Assembly: GCA_012845835.1 (NCBI GenBank)
Contig: JABAKD010000023.1
Coordinates: 21,050,203-21,114,202 of the forward strand
From: Undaria pinnatifida
Lineage: Eukaryota; Sar; Phaeophyceae; Laminariales; Alariaceae
Length of the DNA: 64,000 bases
Direction: 5' to 3'
Shown: positions 1 to 9,396 of the stretch, one piece after another
How the letters are laid out: each line of letters starts with the position of its first letter
How positions within the stretch are numbered: the stretch's first letter is position 1
The notes under the pieces: model-generated
Database searches by the model: none
Seen by the model: only the letters and a program-made list of their open reading frames with translations
Told to the model about the DNA's origin: nothing
Position numbers and translations under genes: made by a program

Positions 1-480
1 CGAGAGTATGGTGCGCGGGCACCCTAACAAGGGAATGTATTGGCTCACCAGTAAATTGGCTGTACCCTCCTCGGTGAACTACAGCGGCGGTGACAGGGAA
101 CATATCTGCCCGGCGACTGAAGCGATCGGTGAACATCAAGATGTAGGTGTTGTCTCGTGGCGTGACCGGAAGGGGGCCGAAGTAGTCAACACTGACGGCG
201 ACACCTGGACCTTTCGGTAGAGGCATTGAGATGATTGGCCAGCGGACAATCAGCCGTGGGGTTTTCCGTGCTGGGCACTTCAAGCAGTGGCAAAGCCACC
301 ATCGGGTGCACACATTCATGCCAATCCACCAAGAAAACCGCTCCAGCATGTGCAACGTGCGCGTGGTGCCAAGGTGACAAGAGGGCGTCGAATAACATGC
401 TTGCATGACCCAAGGGCGCATAAGCAGGGGGACGTAGATGCGAACCGGCTCGTCGTGTAGCAAGCAAGCAGCTCGCCCCA
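1..480 (-). pseudogene. Integrase fragment, copy 1 (zinc finger and start of core)
   Basis: The DNA runs parallel to copy 2 from 10645 upward with only scattered differences. It therefore carries the HHCC zinc-binding region (about 270-390) and the first catalytic Asp region (about 183). The enzyme would insert the element cDNA into chromosomes. The D-x35-E pair falls just past the window edge, so completeness cannot be judged. The reading frame is broken. Confidence 0.8.
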
Positions 481-1449
481 CAGAATTGGGTTTATCATAT
501 CTTGTCGGCGGCGGTGTCGGGTTACGGACGAGTAGGACGATGTCGTCGTCGGTTGTATGTAGTCGACCCTTACTCGCCAGCTCCTGGATGTCTGATAGGG
601 AGGGACGCTTGTGGGAGGGGTAGCACGCCAAAACGTCAGACGGCATGGCCGACGGCCAGCCGATAGAGATGTAACGCATCGTGGCGTAGCACGTTGGCTC
701 AGTGTGCTGCTCTCGCTTCCAATCGGCATTCGAATAACATGCGAAGGAATCAGTGAACCGCAATTCAGCAGCGTCGCCGTGGGCATCCGACCTGTAGGTG
801 CAGTCGGCGTGTCACCAGGTGAAGGCGTGAGCCCTAAAAGCATAATTCCCGTAGGCTCTGTGTGATCGCGGTCGGACGGAAGGGGCACCGTGCGGACCGG
901 CGATTCGGCAAGACCAGGGGTCGCGGCGGCGGGTGGAGCCGGCCGCGGCCGTGGGACCCGCGGCCGGGTTGTAAGTCGCCTGGAAGATGGCCGAGGGGCC
1001 CCGCCGGGCTCGAAGCTATGGTCGACAGCAGGGGGTGCCTGGCCAGCTATTGTTACTGAACGCCGGCACGTCCGAGAGGAGATGCGGTCTGAAGACTGCG
1101 TCATCGTCCGGGGCGCCGGAGAGCCAGGCAAGGTAGAGACAGACGCGGTCAGGTCCGCGGGCTCAACCGAGTCAGTCCCTTGTACGGAGCTCCGGGAAGG
1201 TGTCGGTTGGGCGACTGACGTCGTGGTAGCCGGGGCTTCTACGGAGCCCTCGCTGACCGCTGTGGGTACAGTCAAAACCGAAGCGAAATCGTTGTCGGCT
1301 GCACGCGAGACCCACCCACGGCCGGGAGAGCGATCGACGGTGGCAACGGATGCAGAAACACGAGCGACGAATCTCCTGGAAGGAGTAGGAAGGTCGTCGA
1401 GTCGCATACGTGGCCCGTGTGCGCGAAAATCGCAAAAAGCCAGCAGGGG

Positions 1450-1530
1450 TGAAAAAGAGCCCACCCAAGGCATTGCTTTCGGTGCGGGGCATTAGCCCAC
1501 CCAAGCCGACACCCGGAATCGGAGAGGATC
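1450..1530 (-). repeat. Short coding minisatellite, copy 1 (about 2 units of 36 bp)
   Basis: Between RNase H and integrase the DNA repeats a 36-37 bp unit beginning near GAGCCCACCCAA (plus strand). It encodes a 12-residue motif of the type GGLVPRTESTAL on the minus strand. Copy 2 has about five units at the same place (12070-12240). Confidence 0.7.
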
Positions 1531-1639
1531 GAGTGTGCAGCCCGCAAGCCCTTATGAGGTATATGCCACCATCCTCAACAGGGGTGAGACTCGTCGAACC
1601 CATTGCGGTCATGTTCCGTGGCAGTCTCCGGCAAGCGAG

Positions 1640-2000
1640 GCAGGAGGTCAGCGTTGCCGTTCGCGCTTCCTTCGCGGTCCTCGAGTGTGTAGTCAAAGGC
1701 GTCGAGGAACTTGGACTCGGGCGTTGTGGTCCCCCACTTTGCCTATGCTTTGCAGTGCCTTGTGGTCAGAGAATATACGGAAGCTGGTGCCCCAAAGGTA
1801 GCCGCGGAGGCGTTTGAGGGCCCAGACGATGCTGCCAGCCTCCAAAGGAAGAGGAAGCCAATGCCTTTCCGAGTCGAGCGTAGCTCGTCTGATTTAGGCG
1901 ATGGGTTTTATGGAGCCGTCCGTCTGCACCTGTTCGAGAGCGGCGCCGAACCCGTCGATGCAGGCGTCGCACTACACGTGAAACAGGCGTATGCCGTCGG
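1640..2000 (-). pseudogene. Ty3-type RNase H, copy 1
   Basis: The minus-strand translation shows the start of a Ty3 RNase H (CDACIDGFGAAL, with the first catalytic Asp) at about 1925-1975, and the segment SDHKAL further on. It ends with a diverged form of the usual ADFLSR ending near 1650. It would degrade the RNA strand of the RNA-DNA hybrid during reverse transcription. An in-frame stop follows KPIA at about 1895, and frames change downstream. It lies directly after the reverse transcriptase. Confidence 0.75.
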
Positions 2001-2990
2001 TGGCGGCGTCCCAATTGGCGAAAACGAGGACCGGCGGGGTCGTGAGCTCCGCCAAGATTTCTCGCACCAATTTCTCCATAACAGGCGTGCATGCAAACTT
2101 AACCCCCTCCCGGAGGAGCGCGTTAATCGGACGAACCCTCTTCGATATGTCGGGCAAACATTTGCGGTAATAGTTGACAGCACCCATGAGTGCGCGCACC
2201 TGCTTAACGTCTGTGGGCATCGGCATATTGGCCAATGCCGGCACTTTTTCTGCGTTTGGGCGTAGGCCTGCCGGGGAAATGGAGTGGCCTAGAACGTTCG
2301 CATCGGTGGCATCTAATCGCGCCTTCGAGGGGGAAAGCTTGAGATTATGCTTCCAAGGTGCTCAAAGAGGGAACGAATGGTCCGACCATGCGCTACCGGG
2401 TCGTAATCGAACACTACGACATCGTCGAGGTATGCTGCCACCTGTTTCGAGTACTTGATCACCTCATTGATAACCTTAACGACCCACCCAGGCGAGGGGC
2501 TGCTGCCCTGAGGTATAACGAACCACTCATAAAGGCCCGTGGGTGTGCAGAACGCTGTAAGGCGAACTGTGTCCTTGTGTGCCGTTATCTGGTGGAACGA
2601 GGAAACCAAGTCGAACCGGGAAAACACCTGACCTGAGCCAAAGGAGTCCAGGACCTGGTCCACGCGGGTAATCGGCAGATGGCTAAGCTTGCTAATTTGG
2701 TTGAGCTTCTTGTAATTCACCGTGATCCCTACGCCACCAGATTTCTTCGGGATGACCACCAGCGGGCTCGAGCACAGTGAAGTGGACTGCTGGATCAGCC
2801 CATCCGCGAGGTACTGGTTAAGGGTCGCGTCCATTTCTTTGGCCAGTATAGGGTTTATGCGATGGGGCCGTGAAGTGGCCGGAGCGCTGCCCCCCGGAGC
2901 CGAGAATTCGAAGGGCATCAATGAGCAAGACTCAAAATCCGTCCTCGAGGTGTAGATCACGTCGCGAACATCGTAGATCACATCATCCAC
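1972..2990 (-). pseudogene. Ty3-type reverse transcriptase, copy 1
   Basis: Two open segments (2313-2990 and 1972-2244) make up the polymerase. The first has the palm motifs in order: SPLVVIPKKSGG (about residues 75-86), the first Asp in FSRFDLVSSFHQI (about residue 127), and YLDD at residues 187-190 (2421-2432). The second gives the connection region LRALMGAVNYYRKCLPD, and the region passes into RNase H. A frameshift near 2313 separates them. All three catalytic Asp residues are visible, so decay came from frame damage rather than active-site loss. This is the only Ty3 polymerase in the window; copy 2 has deleted it. Confidence 0.92.
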
Positions 2991-3764
2991 TTGTTCGATT
3001 TCCGGGGGGTCCCAGCCAGGGTCATGTAAATCGAACGCGATCTCCCGCAGGTGCGGCAGGAGTCGGGCCTAGACGCGTAAAAACGCAGAACGCTGGGCTG
3101 AGTCCAATTGTTCCATTAGCGCCGGCGAGGGCGGCGGCACGGTGGGAGCTTCCACCTCCGTGTCAGGCGAGCGCGCGACCGCAGACCTGGCTGTCCGAAG
3201 TCTGGCCAAGGCGGGCCCCCGCAGCGTGGGTGGTGTGTTGAACGGCCCCCAGCGGGACGCGCAAACGTGGGGCGTCGGCGACACCCACGAGGTCGCTTGG
3301 CTCAAGGTCTGCGACACCTGTCGAGGGAAGCTCCTGTCGCCCTGAAGCAACGAAGTGCTTCTGCCCCCAAAAAATGTCCGGCTGCGGCAGTATGTCGACA
3401 AGAATGTGTCCTGCGAGCGCAGGAGAGTCGTTACTGCGCACCAAGTTGACCGCGAGCAGTTGGGGCTCGTCCGACAAAGTGACACCTGTAGAGCCATCAT
3501 AGCGAAGGTGGAAAGCACCGTTCGATGGTGCGGGGTCGACGGCATAAGCCTCTACGCCTGCTGTGGCGTGGTGGGACAACGTCAGCTCGCCCAAAACCCG
3601 ATTATCGAGAGGACGAGGGGGCAGGGCGCGGTACGAACGGGTGTTGAAGTGCATCCAGCTGTGGCGGCCCAGCAAGACAGCGTGCTGCATGACCGGTGGA
3701 GGGACCACGCATGCCCACACCGCAAGAGAGCACGTCGGGTTTTTTTCGCGGAAAAATTGGATGC

Positions 3765-4085
3765 TCAGGCGGATGCAGGTCGCGATCCGTAAAAGGGCGG
3801 GTTCGCCAAAACCACCCCAGGAGCGAGAGTTGCTGGACCTTTCGCATGCCGACGAAGCGCGCCTACCAGTAGCATACGGTCCAACACGTCGCGTCGGATG
3901 AAGGTTTGAGGGGCGCCAGTATCGAGGAGCGCCACACATCTGTAAGGCGAAATGGCCTCCCCTCCGCTATGTATATCAATCTCGGTAGTGAAAGAAACGT
4001 CGTCCAGCGTCACGATGACCCCGACAAGGCAGGGGCCGTGTCCTGGCAGCGCATGGCCTGAGGCGCCGTCAGAAGCAATCGCCAA
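3765..4085 (-). pseudogene. Retroviral-type aspartic protease, copy 1
   Basis: The open segment contains CVALLDTGAPQTFIRRDVL, with the catalytic DTG at about residues 55-57 (3921-3929), preceded by the beta-strand region VTLDDVSFTTEI. This is the retropepsin half-site that, as a dimer, cuts the polyprotein. It lies between the NADAR domain and reverse transcriptase, as expected for Ty3 protease. The second characteristic segment downstream is in shifted frames (3163-3760), so the region to the polymerase is not continuous. Confidence 0.85.
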
Positions 4086-4277
4086 AACATCTGGACTTTG
4101 GTCGGCGGGTATGCCCGAAACAAACAGTGAAATACCCGAAAGAGGGCCTTGTCAACCACCAACTGCGGTCGCCGAGCGCGACGACGGAGCGGATGGGATT
4201 TCGTGGATTCCGGCATCCCCGGTGGGGCTGCGAAACCGACGAGGGGAGGCCGGGTGTGGCGACCCGGCCTCCCTGTC

Positions 4278-4927
4278 CCGAATTGCTTCGTGAACCGCAG
4301 AAACTGCCTCACCGAGCAATGTTTCCCCTCTCCACCTGTGTGGGTCCTTGGCTCGGGGGTCGTCCGCTCGGAGATCAATACCCCACACTGGGTCCAGGGG
4401 ACTGGCCTCGGCCAAACGTTTTTTGCAAGTGCTCAAAAGGTGAAGATTCGTGGCTGGATCTTCGTAAGTTTGACGTAGGTGCCAGATAATACGGCACCTT
4501 GCCTCTCCCTGTCCCGAATAACGGAGTCAAAGTTCGCACGCCTTGACCGACGCGTTTGTGTGTGCTTGGGTCAGGCGATGACATGATGAGCTCCACCGCG
4601 CGATGGTCTTTCAAAAGCCTGGCCTTTTTGGCCATCATCCACTGCTCCGCGCAAGAATATGAGGCGTCTTCGACGACAAACGATTTGCTTCTCCCTGTCC
4701 CGAATAGCGGAGTCAAAGTTTCGCACGCCTCGACCGACGCGTTTGTGTGTGCTTGGGTCAGGCGATGACATGATGAGCGCCACTGCGCGATGGTCTTTCA
4801 AAAGCCTGGCCTTTTCGGCCATCTCACACTGCTCCGCGCAAGAACATGAGACGTCGTCGACGACAAACGACGAAGGAGACCACTGCGAAAAGTAGGATAA
4901 CGGCTACCAGAACAACACCACTTTGTC
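4278..4927 (-). pseudogene. NADAR (YbiA-like) domain in the Ty3 polyprotein, copy 1
   Basis: The minus-strand frames show the NADAR landmarks: SYFSQWSPSSFVVDDV, CAEQ followed by MAEKARLLKDHRAV, the IMSSPDPSTHKRVGRGVRNFD segment in pieces, then LAEASPLDPVWGIDL and WRGETLLGEAVSAV. NADAR proteins act on ADP-ribose-linked substrates, and some members remove ADP-ribose from guanine. The invariant Glu of the CAEQ motif, the Trp of WGI and the LLG segment are present. Copy 1 is dead: a stop follows VLFW (4904-4906), a block of about 185 bp is tandemly duplicated (4502-4687 and 4691-4872), and a 1-nt deletion near 4460 shifts the frame. The domain lies upstream of the protease. Confidence 0.88.
4502..4872. 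repeat. Tandem duplication inside NADAR, copy 1 (2 x about 185 bp)
   Basis: The block beginning CTCTCCCTGTCCCGAATA recurs once immediately downstream, with a few substitutions. It covers the NADAR part from the CAEQ motif to the RNFD motif. Copy 2 has one unit only, so the duplication arose after the copies separated. Confidence 0.9.
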
Positions 4928-4929
4928 TG

Positions 4930-6420
4930 TGGAGTATTCGGGAGAAGGGTCAAACGTCGACGGCGCCAACCCGTCGGAGGCTGTGTTAGGAATATCGGTC
5001 TGCAATGCCCCCGTCTGGGAACACCAGTCCTCGGCACGTTGGGCCCGTAGCGTCCCCCACTGGGAACACCCGGCCTCGGGATCACGACGCGAGTCCGAAC
5101 TCTCGGCGTCGTGGCCTTGTCGCTCTTTGGCGTAAAATCGCAAGAAGCAGCTCTCGCTGCGTCCGAAGGGACAGGGGGCTCGAAGCTGTTTCTGCTTGAT
5201 GAGAGGCGCGATTCTTCCGTGCTTCCACGGAAATAGCGTCCAGCTGATCGGCCTGGAGATCGTGGCATCACCACTGGCCCGTCGCACAGTGTCGGATTTC
5301 TCTCCTGTACCACTGGGGCAAACGTAGCCTGATGCACGTGGGTTAGCGCGCCTAAAGACGAGCCAGGGCCAGTAGACCCTGTGGGCGTCTTCAAGAGGGG
5401 GGCTCGGGCAGGTGGTTATATATTTCTTGCCCGAGGAGGCTCGTTTCCGTTAGCCCTCTTGGAGGAGGGAGACGAGATAGCTGAGCTTGTCTACTCCTCC
5501 GTGATGGGAAAAAGTATAAAGCGCCCGCTACTATCGCGAGGAAACACCGGATCGAACCTGGAACAAACTCTCGGTGTATGAGGGTTGGCTTTCCCTCGCC
5601 TCAACCCAACCGCCTCTTCGCGATCGGGAAGAAGTGGATATGAACCCGCTTGCGTATGAGGGTGATGAGTCGTCACCGCAGCCTTTTTGTTTGCACGACG
5701 CATGCCTGAGGGGAGCGTGCGAGTCGCAGGCTCCTGTACCATGGTTGAAGGGGGCAGCGTCAGGGGCGCGTGACCCCATGGCCGAGTGTGAGCTGCGGCA
5801 GGGAGGAACGGCGCTGGAAGCGCGGGTTCTCGTCGCCGAACTCGGACCGTGGCCGAGGGGAGCGGCGCTGCGAGCGCGCACTCCCTTCGTTGAAAATTTA
5901 ACCTGGCTGAGGGGGGGAACGCTCGAAGCGCTGGTCCCCACCGCCGGTACCTCGCAGTGAAGAACGTTAGCAGACGTCGTAGGAGCCCGAGGTCTCTCAA
6001 CAGGAAGAATTTGTGCCGCGCTGCGACAGGCGAGCAACAGGTACTCGAGCATCCTGCAAAACCAAAGGAGGTGTCCCCGACAGTGCCGTCGGCGGACGAG
6101 CCGGAGGTGCCGTTCCGCCGTCGCGCTGTCCGTTGCCCGTGCGAAAGGTACCCGGTTGGCGCGCGTTGAGGTTCCCACCCGGATTGTGGGTTGCCCCGGA
6201 GCGCTTCCACGGGGCAGTCGCGGGAGCCGAAGAGGCGGGCGAGGGTGAGACACCACCATGTGCCCAGGCGCGTATGGGCTGTTGTGGTTACCACAGTGAC
6301 TGTGGTTACCACTGTGATTGTTTACCTCACCCTGGGCTCGGTGATACCCTCGCGATTGATTTGAACGGTATCGGCGGTTTTCGTTGTGGGTATGCGAACG
6401 AGAAGACTTTCCGTTGCGTC
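4930..6420 (-). pseudogene. Low-complexity linker between zinc knuckle and NADAR, copy 1
   Basis: The minus-strand frames are rich in Pro, Ala, Arg and Ser, with short recurring phrases such as ASSAVP and SSAT (about 5740-5930). A single unit of the GLVFPEGDI-type repeat lies near 5000-5100. No enzymatic domain is seen. By position it would be the flexible tail of Gag or the start of Pol. It aligns in part with 13440-14900 of copy 2. Confidence 0.5.
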
Positions 6421-6528
6421 GTTAGCTAGTCATACGTGCTTGCCACCATCTGTAAGCGCCGTCGTCACTGAGTTGGCCGAGTTCAGGGTTTCGACAGCCG
6501 CTCGCGTTGATAAAAGGGTGCCTACAGC

Positions 6529-6573
6529 AACGAAATGAGTGTGCGTTTTCGTGGCAGTATGCGGAGCAGTGCA
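6529..6573 (-). pseudogene. Gag zinc-knuckle relic, copy 1
   Basis: Minus strand CSAYCHENAHSFRCC is a CCHC-like knuckle with one residue too many between the first two Cys. The homologous site in copy 2 has the normal C-x2-C-x4-H spacing. Nucleocapsid knuckles bind the element RNA. Confidence 0.55.
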
Positions 6574-6639
6574 GGTTGCCGCTGTTGTGCCGATATTTAC
6601 GCCAGCACATACTCGCACTATAGATGGGCCACGGTAAAG

Positions 6640-6905
6640 TTATAGGGGGGACACAGAGTGCCCCCTGCAGGTCTGCCAATTCAGCAGGTTCTCGGAGAGT
6701 ACTCACTTTCTTTGCCTTCGTAGAGACGTTGCTTTATTCGATTCCACCAGAGCCCCGGATAGCTTCTGAGATCGGAGGCTCGTGCCTCCGATCTATTTCC
6801 TAACTTTCCCGAATATAAAACGCCAACCTTATCATACGAAACCCATCCAAATGATCTCAAATTCGGATAATTCCAGGACTTTCGAGGCCGTATCTTAACA
6901 CAAGC
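6640..6905 (-). repeat. LTR-like repeat (family also at 42190-42462)
   Basis: About 265 bp matching 42190-42462 along its whole length, with shared blocks such as AGAGCCCCGGATAGC, CCTGCAGGTCT and AGGCCGTA. On the minus strand it starts TGTTAAGATACGGCC and is preceded by a purine-rich GGGTGGGC stretch, as a 3' LTR would be. It lies between the 3' side of copy 2 and the truncated 5' side of copy 1, so it may be the LTR shared by the tandem pair. The far end is not sharply defined. Confidence 0.6.
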
Positions 6906-7790
6906 CCACCCTGATGAGTCGCATATGCAGGAATATGAGAGATTCGGGGAAACTCCGGTTCAACGAGCTAGACCAAGAGTTGAAGATGCGGCTCCTCAAA
7001 ACCCACTGCCACACCTCTAACTGTCTGGCTATGGAGCCAGGAACACGCGAAGAAAAGCAGTTGAAAGAAACGCAGACCCTACAACAAAGCAAAAGTCACC
7101 CATTGAAAACCTGCAGCGTGCCGCCGGTGTGGCGGGGGGGGCAGAAAAGGCTCTAGAACCTGCCGTGTGTCGCCGGTGTGGCGGCAGGGGGCAGGAAAGG
7201 CTCTACGGCAAACCAACCACAGATAAGGTAATATAGCGAGGCGATCCCTCGTCGATATGGAGGGGAACACAGGCGCTAACACAAGGGAGAAGTCACGCAA
7301 AAAACCTCCCGCGGGCCATCGGCAAGGCGGGGGGTTGGACGAGGAGACGACAAATGCCCGGGATGGAAGGTGGCAACACTTACAGCCCCGCTAGGGGGGG
7401 AAGTGTTTAGACGAAAAAACAAAGTAGAACAAATACAACGCACAAAAGATAAACGATGACACCCAGACCCGTACATAGCCCTGTACCACGTTACGCGCGA
7501 ACAGGGTACCCTGGTCGCCCCCCCGCTCTGGGCTGAGGAGGGCGTCGGCAGGGCAAAATTGAACAATGACGAAAAGGCAACAGCTCTGCACCTCAGACAG
7601 CGGCGTTTTACCCGAACCCTGACCCGGCACTGAGCAGGGGGTTCGGCAGGACAGAAATAAAATTTAATGGTAGAACCGCCCCAAAACCCGACGAAGACCC
7701 TCAGGACACTACGAACAACCCAAAGCCAAAGACTCAAAACTCAAAACCCCAAAGTTGAAGAACTATCGAAGATCGGTGGCGGCGTGAAAG
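6906..7790. other. Non-coding stretch, probable 3' untranslated part of Ty3 copy 2
   Basis: No recognisable domain. It contains a tandem pair of about 46-bp GC-rich units (about 7108-7198), each with a CCGCCGGTGTGGCGG hairpin. It sits between the end of the copy 2 coding frame and the LTR-like repeat. Confidence 0.4.
7108..7198. repeat. GC-rich tandem pair with hairpins
   Basis: Two adjacent units of about 46 bp carry GCCGGTGTGGCGG and GCAGRAAAGGCTCTA. Each can form a short stem from CCGCC and GGCGG. Confidence 0.75.
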
Positions 7791-8021
7791 TCAACTAGCC
7801 ATGGCCGCGCCTCGAGATTCGCCTACGTTACATTGGATTCCCCGAGGAAACGCACTGGCGATGTGAACTTGCACGCACCAAGAGCCTCGTACGGCTCCCG
7901 TCGAAGTCGTGTAGCGCGCCGGGGGAAGAGGAAGTTTAATCGGCCCCGGGTCGTCCAGAAAGCGGAACAGGTATACCTTGTCCTCCGTAGTGCTCGCGCT
8001 GATTTTTCCAAGCCACCATAA
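7791..8021 (-). pseudogene. C-terminal end of the copy 2 polyprotein, beyond the insertion
   Basis: The minus-strand frame has the phrases KISASTTEDKVYLFRFLDD, then PGPIKLPLPPARYTT and RGSWCVQVH, before a stop. The frame ending in LWW at 9397-9410 continues directly into LGKIS here once the 8022-9396 insertion and one copy of its 9-bp duplication are set aside. This shows it is the natural C-terminus. No family name can be given for this tail; it lies after the chromodomain. Confidence 0.65.
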
Positions 8022-8576
8022 GAGCAATGGCCGAGATCGGGTACACCCGATCGACCGATAGCCGTTATCGGGTACCCCTTGAACACACAGTCCCACAACG
8101 AATCAGGACGACATCTCACTGGTCGAAACCACACCGCACCCGAACACAGCCGCATGTCCATCGGGTGCACCCGATTATGGCTGAACAAGTCCTCGAAATG
8201 TACCCCACTCGCATACAAGCCACCCGATTATGGCCGGACTACTCGACCACCAGCCCACACGCACACACGCACGCGCAGCGGGGGCGAACACGCGCGACGT
8301 CACGAGGCGGGGCATTGTTTGTTCTTTCGTCTCGGAGCTCTTTTTCCGGAGCTCTTTTTTGTGGACCATGAAGTCGCAGTTAGCACCCCTACACACAAGG
8401 CACAGAAGCGCATCTATGCAGACGGCTTAGACATAGATCACAGACTACCTGGGCACGGACACGGCACGAGAAGGGCTAATGATTCAGATGCTCCTTTCCA
8501 AATGGCATCTGTCAGGGAGATGTGTTCGTGGCGTGGCGGGCCCGAGAAATGTATTGCCGCCACCTGTCACATCACA
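8022..8576 (+). repeat. Left terminal inverted repeat of the palindromic element
   Basis: Complementary to 8841-9396. It begins GAGCAATGGCC and ends GTCACATCACA. Its first 210 bases carry ATCGGGT or ACCCGAT repeatedly, including 16-bp palindromes at 8036-8051 and 8160-8175. Confidence 0.92.
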
Positions 8577-8840
8577 ACACCAGCGACAGCCGAGAACACA
8601 CAAAATTGGCAACACAACGCAACATGTGCACGAATATACATGAGACTCCACACATAACATGAAGCACTGCTGTGTACAGGACTCCTGGAGTTTGGCCATT
8701 GCAAAACTAATTCCCATGTAAGAGAGGTACAATCACGACCCACAGAGCTATTCCTGAAGACGGCGTTCCTGCAGGGCACCTGTTAGCGAGACCTAGGAAA
8801 TCATTTGACTCAAATCATTTGATCAAATCATTTCTCGGGG
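8577..8840. other. Unique centre of the palindromic element
   Basis: 264 bp without a coding domain. Near the right side AAATCATTTGA recurs three times (about 8800-8833). Confidence 0.7.
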
Positions 8841-9396
8841 TGTGATGTGACAGGTGGCGGCAATACATTTCTCGGGCCCGCCACGCCACGAACACATCTC
8901 CCTGACAGATGCCATTTGGAAAGGAGCATCTGAATCATTAGCCCTTCTCGTGCCGTGTCCGTGCCCAGGTAGTCTGTGATCTATGTCTAAGCCGTCTGCA
9001 TAGATGCGCTTCTGTGCCTTGTGTGTAGGGGTGCTAACTGCGACTTCATGGTCCACAAAAAAGAGCTCCGGAAAAAGAGCTCCGAGACGAAAGAACAAAC
9101 AATGCCCCGCCTCGTGACGTCGCGCGTGTTCGCCCCCGCTGCGCGTGCGTGTGTTGCGTGTGGGCTGGTGGTCGAGTAGTCCGGCCATAATCGGGTGGCT
9201 TGTATGCGAGTGGGGTACATTTCGAGGACTTGTTCAGCCATAATCGGGTGCACCCGATGGACATGCGGCTGCGTTCGGGTGCGGCGTGGTTTCGACCAGT
9301 GAGATGTCGTCCTGATTCGTTGTGGGACTGTGTGTTCAAGGGGTACCCGACAACGGCTATAGGTCGATCGGGTGTACCCGATCTCGGCCATTGCTC
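8841..9396 (-). repeat. Right terminal inverted repeat of the palindromic element
   Basis: Mirror of 8022-8576 with very few differences, which suggests recent insertion or arm-to-arm conversion. Confidence 0.92.

Larger units (their letters stand above)
1..6640 (-). mobile_element. Ty3/gypsy chromovirus, copy 1 (decayed, runs off window start)
   Basis: This is an LTR retrotransposon internal region read right to left. Recognisable in order are a zinc-knuckle relic (about 6529-6573), a Pro/Ala/Arg-rich linker, a NADAR domain (4278-4927), an aspartic protease (DTG at about 3921-3929), reverse transcriptase (YLDD at 2421-2432), RNase H (about 1640-2000), and the integrase zinc finger and first part of the core. 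Position 1 matches position 10645 of copy 2, so the second and third integrase catalytic residues lie outside the window. Many stops and frameshifts show that it is dead. The capsid part of gag is absent: the zinc-knuckle region lies directly against an LTR-like repeat at 6640-6905. Domain order PR-RT-RH-INT is that of Ty3/gypsy. Confidence 0.9.
8022..9396. mobile_element. Palindromic Mutator-like non-autonomous element with 9-bp target duplication
   Basis: Near-perfect inverted arms of about 555 bp (8022-8576 and 8841-9396) flank a 264-bp unique centre. The ends are GAGCAATGGCC and its complement. CCACCATAA lies directly outside both ends (8013-8021 and 9397-9405), a perfect 9-bp target duplication. 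Long terminal inverted repeats plus 9-bp duplications are the hallmark of Mutator-like elements. No transposase is encoded: the reading frames in the arms are mirror images of each other. The element split the open frame of copy 2 between two codons of its C-terminal part. Confidence 0.88.

Noticed and set aside
890-1495. 201-codon plus-strand frame over Ty3 copy 1
   Set aside because: Opposite-strand shadow of the RNase H-integrase spacer; GC-rich sequence without motif.
8079-8657. 192-codon plus-strand frame apparently homologous to the end of the 473-codon minus frame
   Set aside because: The similarity is only the two arms of the inverted repeat. The polyprotein frame really continues at 8021, beyond the insertion.
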